Shown here in pieces: positions 62,301 through 64,000 of a stretch of DNA of 64,000 nucleotides. The position numbers and the translations under genes were made by a program. The stretch lies in NCBI RefSeq assembly GCF_003604195.1, contig NZ_QXGR01000013.1, positions 43,533 to 107,532 of the forward strand. Direction: 5' to 3'. The notes beneath the pieces are model-generated. The model made no database searches and was not told the origin of the DNA. It saw only the letters and a program-made list of their open reading frames with translations. The stretch is from Simplicispira lacusdiani (GTDB lineage: Bacteria > Pseudomonadota > Gammaproteobacteria > Burkholderiales > Burkholderiaceae_C). How positions within the stretch are numbered: the first letter of the stretch is position 1; every line of letters begins with the position of its first letter.

Positions 62301-62863
62301 AGGGGTTGCCAGCGCTGGTCGGGCGGCACGTCCAGGTCGGGGCGGCCGGGGGCGGCCAGCCGGTCGCGGCCCAAGGCCCAGTCGCCCAGCCAGTCGGGCC
62401 GGTAGACTTGGTACTGGTCGAACAGGTCGGCCAGGCGCGTGCACAGTTGCAGCAGGCGGTCGGGGTCGCCGGGCCGCAGGAAGCCGGCCACGGGCTCGAA
62501 GCCGGGCTCGTCCAGCAAGCCGGGCAGCAGGCGCAGCAGGCGCCAGGTGAGCGGCGTCTTGTCCACGGGCGACTGGGCCGGCACCTGGGCGCGGCCCAGC
62601 ACCTGGCGGTAGGTGCGCCAGAGGAAGCGCGAGGGCAGCTCCACGCGCGTGGCCGCGCAAATGCCGCCCTCCTGCGCCAACGCCATCTTGAACCACTCGG
62701 CCATGCCGTTGCTCTGCACCAGCACCACGTCCTCCTCCAGCGGCGCCAGCGGATGGCGGCGCAGCCACGCGGCCACGGCATCGGCCAGGCGCTCGGTGCG
62801 GTTGCTGTGCAGGGCGAGCAGGCCGCTCTGCAAGAAGGGGGCGGGGTCCAGGGGTTCGGTCAT
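59318..62863 (-). CDS. recC: Exodeoxyribonuclease V subunit gamma (RecC)
   Basis: 1181 residues. N-terminal FLQSGLLALHSNRTERLADAVAAWLRRHPLAPLEEDVVLVQSNGMAEWFKMALAQEGGICAATRVELPSRFLW is typical RecC. Further on: IVVMAPDIDAVAPAIRAVFG and FCTLMPMRAIPFEVVCLLGMNDGDYPRR. RecC holds the inactive helicase/nuclease domains that scan for Chi. ATG 62863 is chosen; the neighbouring GGDEF gene ends 71 bp upstream. Residues about 972-993 (AIETVADGAGNTGAMAIFDQNS) are encoded by a hairpin element in frame. Confidence 0.94.
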   Translation of the reverse strand: MTEPLDPAPFLQSGLLALHSNRTERLADAVAAWLRRHPLAPLEEDVVLVQSNGMAEWFKMALAQEGGICAATRVELPSRFLWRTYRQVLGRAQVPAQSPVDKTPLTWRLLRLLPGLLDEPGFEPVAGFLRPGDPDRLLQLCTRLADLFDQYQVYRPDWLGDWALGRDRLAAPGRPDLDVPPDQRWQPLLWRAVLATLDEREHAAIRPAIHQRALDALQAGGAPARPVARRIVLFGMAHVPLPVLELLAALSGHSQVLLAIPNPCRFHWADIMDGRELLRLARRRHPLRGGLDLAALPLEQMHLHAHPLLAAWGRQGRDFVRQLDAFDDARQAMARFAVPRVDLFDEDEAPDAPLLAQVQNRIRDLVPLAEHDRRAADPRDRSIVFHIAHSALREVEVLHDQLLQLLAQPPGGAPLRPRDIVVMAPDIDAVAPAIRAVFGQYPRGDARHIPFDIADLSARASHPLVAALEWLLRLPQQRCTLSELRDLLDVPAIAARFGVAPEARELLARWMAGAGIRWGLNAAQRADLGLDACGDQNTAAFGLRRMLLGYAGGDAAFAGIEPHGEVGGLDAGLAGALAGLLGQLEHWWLASATPATPEGWAVRARALLAGIARPADETDRQVLQALDAALTTWQEACAQAGFAGELPLSVAREAWLEALEEPAPRQRFRAGGVTFCTLMPMRAIPFEVVCLLGMNDGDYPRRAPRSDFDLMALAGQARPGDRSRQSDDRQLMLEALLAARRVLYVSWTGRSVRDNSAQPPSVLVSQLRDYLDAGWSGGVLAQRTTEHPLQPFSRRYFEGDARLFTHAREWRAAHGGGDVPQAVPPVPAFVPDPRVPLTVAQLAAFLRNPAKAFLRERLGVVLDPGEEEGEDHESFGLAGLDEYGLLRELLDGVQADLQEHAESALEPLLLERLQRLHRAGRLPLGGLGERAQARLAGQLLPLLQAWRQAQAQHPAAAERLPLRCGVEVQGGAIETVADGAGNTGAMAIFDQNSPEAGAVLLEDWLEHLRQGGDGLPVWIDCTPSRLLQDARKGLPRADALLVPWLRSLAAAASGRAVRGLLVGRDATLHFPPLAVDEARATLGGLLRVWREGMQGPLPLAPRTGLAWVSGNDAASAYEGGWQLDGEAADPGLARFYPDFETLAEDGRFEALAQAVCAPLADWAARQVRAEPHPEPAVEAGT
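59886..59950 (-). repeat. Dispersed two-hairpin element, copy H, in frame inside recC
   Basis: On the minus strand: GCTATAGAAACGGTAGCT, GATGGCGCAGGTAATACGGGCGCC, ATGGCCATTTTTGATCAAAA. All parts of the intergenic copies are kept (GCTAT/GTAGC arm, GGCGC..GGGCGCC, GGCC, TTTTTGA) and it contains no stop in the recC frame. Confidence 0.7.
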
Positions 62864-62933
62864 CGCATCGGTGCGGCATTCACGGAGCGACAGTATTGCA
62901 TCCGTGCGCCGAGGCCCGTCGCCGGCCACGCTT

Positions 62934-63854
62934 TCAATCCGCCACCATGCGCACCTGGTTGCGCCCCTGGCGCTTGGCTTCGTACAGGCCCGCGTCGGCC
63001 CGCTTGAGCACCTCTTCCGGCGAGGTGTCCGAGGCCTGGAACTCGCTGAGCCCGGCGCTGATGGTGGCCCCGGGCCCGGGGCCACCCAGCTCGGCCAGGG
63101 CCAGCGCCATCTGCAGGCGCAGCCGCTCGGCGATGTCGGCGGCATCCTGGGGCCGGGTGTAGGGCATGAGCACGACGAACTCGTCGCCCCCCAGGCGCGT
63201 GGCGATGTCGGTGGCGCGCAGCTCGCCCCGGCAGACCTGGGCCGCCAGGCGCAGGGCCTCGTCACCGCAGCCATGGCCCTGCTCGTCGTTGATGCGCTTG
63301 AAGTGGTCGATATCGAACAGCAGCACCGAGGTGGGCGTGCCGTAGCGCACGAAAGCCTCGTGGTGGCTGGCCAGGGTTTCCATGAGGCGGCGGCGGTTGG
63401 CCAGGCCGGTCAGTTCGTCGGTCTCGCTGAGCTGGCGCAGGCGGTGCTCCAGATCATGCCGCTCGGTGATGTTGCTGGCCACCCAGAGCACCGCGCGCTC
63501 GCCGCGCACGGTGAACGCCAGGGGCTGGACGCGCCCCTCGAACCAGATGGTTTCCTGCGGCCCCTCGGCGGGCAGGCCCTTGATGTCGCGGCCGCTCAGG
63601 CCGTACTCGACCACGTGCAGCCGTCCGCCCGCGAGCGTCTGGTGGATTTCCTGCAGGAACCAGGCGGCCTTGTCGGGCGCGAGCACATCGGCCATGCGCT
63701 GGCCCACGAGGCCCGTGCCGTCGTGGTAGTAGCGCGCGTCGGTGCCGCCGAAGACGGCCGCGTAGAGGCCGCTTTCCGTCAGCACGAACGCCGGGTCGGG
63801 GAGCGCCGCGAGAAGCGCCGACATCTGCTCGATGGAAAAGCCTGGCACGTTCAC
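62934..63854 (-). CDS. PAS-GGDEF diguanylate cyclase
   Basis: 306 residues from GTG 63854; a GTG at 63848 with AAGG 6 bp upstream is a good alternative start. PAS domain about 10-130 (LLAALPDPAFVLTESGLYAAVFGGTDARYYHDGTGLVGQRMADVL ... VLWVASNITERHDLE). GGDEF domain with DELTGLANRRRLMETL, FDIDHFKRINDEQGHGCGDEAL, catalytic RLGGDEFVVLMP and the I-site RATD five residues before it. Cytosolic; no membrane segment. Should be product inhibited. Confidence 0.93.
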   Translation of the reverse strand: MNVPGFSIEQMSALLAALPDPAFVLTESGLYAAVFGGTDARYYHDGTGLVGQRMADVLAPDKAAWFLQEIHQTLAGGRLHVVEYGLSGRDIKGLPAEGPQETIWFEGRVQPLAFTVRGERAVLWVASNITERHDLEHRLRQLSETDELTGLANRRRLMETLASHHEAFVRYGTPTSVLLFDIDHFKRINDEQGHGCGDEALRLAAQVCRGELRATDIATRLGGDEFVVLMPYTRPQDAADIAERLRLQMALALAELGGPGPGATISAGLSEFQASDTSPEEVLKRADAGLYEAKRQGRNQVRMVAD

Positions 63855-63916
63855 CCTTGCAATGCATCACTTGCCCGCAGGGTAGCGGAAAGCCGTTTCC
63901 GTTGCAGCCCACGGGC

Positions 63917-64000
63917 TCACATGCCCGAATAGTTGGGCCCACCGCCCCCCTCGGGCGTCACCCACACGATGTTCTGCGTCGGGTCCTTGATGTCGCAGGT
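63917..64000 (-). CDS. Electron transfer flavoprotein-ubiquinone oxidoreductase, C-terminal end (partial)
   Basis: The last 27 codons are visible, reading TCDIKDPTQNIVWVTPEGGGGPNYSGM and a TGA at 63917-63919. This is the C-terminus of ETF:ubiquinone oxidoreductase, downstream of its 4Fe-4S cysteines (C-x2-C-K-T-C pattern; the last Cys is the second residue seen). The enzyme passes electrons from ETF to ubiquinone during acyl-CoA and amino acid oxidation. The rest lies beyond the window. Confidence 0.85.
   Translation of the reverse strand, partial: TCDIKDPTQNIVWVTPEGGGGPNYSGM

Overview
The window is a GC-rich (by eye about 68-70%), densely coding chromosomal segment. Gene content (hemE-priA, a CoA-binding/metY pair, PhaM, a recC-recB-recD operon, an ETF:ubiquinone oxidoreductase tail) and a dispersed ~60 bp hairpin element that I associate with this family both point to a betaproteobacterium of the order Burkholderiales, most likely family Comamonadaceae (Acidovorax-like). 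The family assignment is inference from protein resemblance and codon use; no rRNA or other phylogenetic marker was compared. There is no prophage, integrase, insertion sequence, CRISPR array, tRNA or rRNA that I can recognise, so this looks like core chromosome.

Layout. 1-4.2 kb: start of a MATE efflux gene with a palindromic operator over its start codon, then a CoA-binding protein, metY and hemE, followed by a 629 bp non-coding region with DnaA-box sequences, and priA (4.2-6.3 kb). 6.4-9.3 kb: a three-gene minus-strand phosphorelay (membrane CheA-like kinase, CheY-like regulator, CheX-like phosphatase). 9.5-12.9 kb: a GNAT/Rnk fusion, an AEC transporter and a pair of unknown membrane proteins. 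13.2-19.6 kb: rep helicase, pldA, a small conserved protein, a universal stress protein, tgt and a PAS-LuxR regulator. 19.6-25.7 kb: amino-acid-type ABC binding protein, diguanylate cyclase, DUF3597, a zinc-ribbon membrane protein, a DUF2145 pair and a YiaA/B protein.

25.8-30.1 kb: a lipid/membrane block (saccharopine-dehydrogenase-like reductase, MFS-acyltransferase fusion, ceramidase-like CREST protein) bounded at both ends by the same GTATC-N7-GATAC dyad. 30.2-36 kb: a Cys-rich secreted protein, an XRE regulator, a TetR-led five-gene operon with an AarF/ABC1 kinase, and a surface protein with Asp-rich repeats. 36-37.7 kb: a tandem glycine riboswitch and dadA. 37.7-47.2 kb: signalling block (1476-residue GGDEF-EAL protein, NIT-type chemoreceptor, NarL-type regulator with its kinase). 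47.3-50.3 kb: sulfite dehydrogenase sorAB divergent from a binding-protein/rhodanese fusion. 50.3-53.5 kb: FIST protein, PhaM, copper chaperone and DUF2946. 53.6-62.9 kb: recCBD. 62.9-64 kb: a PAS-GGDEF cyclase and the 3' end of ETF:ubiquinone oxidoreductase.

The most unusual signals are (i) eight copies of a two-hairpin element, two of which are translated in frame inside PriA and RecC; (ii) the DnaA-box region between hemE and priA with an exact 18-bp repeat; (iii) the paired GTATC-N7-GATAC dyads flanking a lipid gene block; and (iv) seven genes whose -10-like hexamer lies 7-8 nt before the start codon, suggesting leaderless transcripts.
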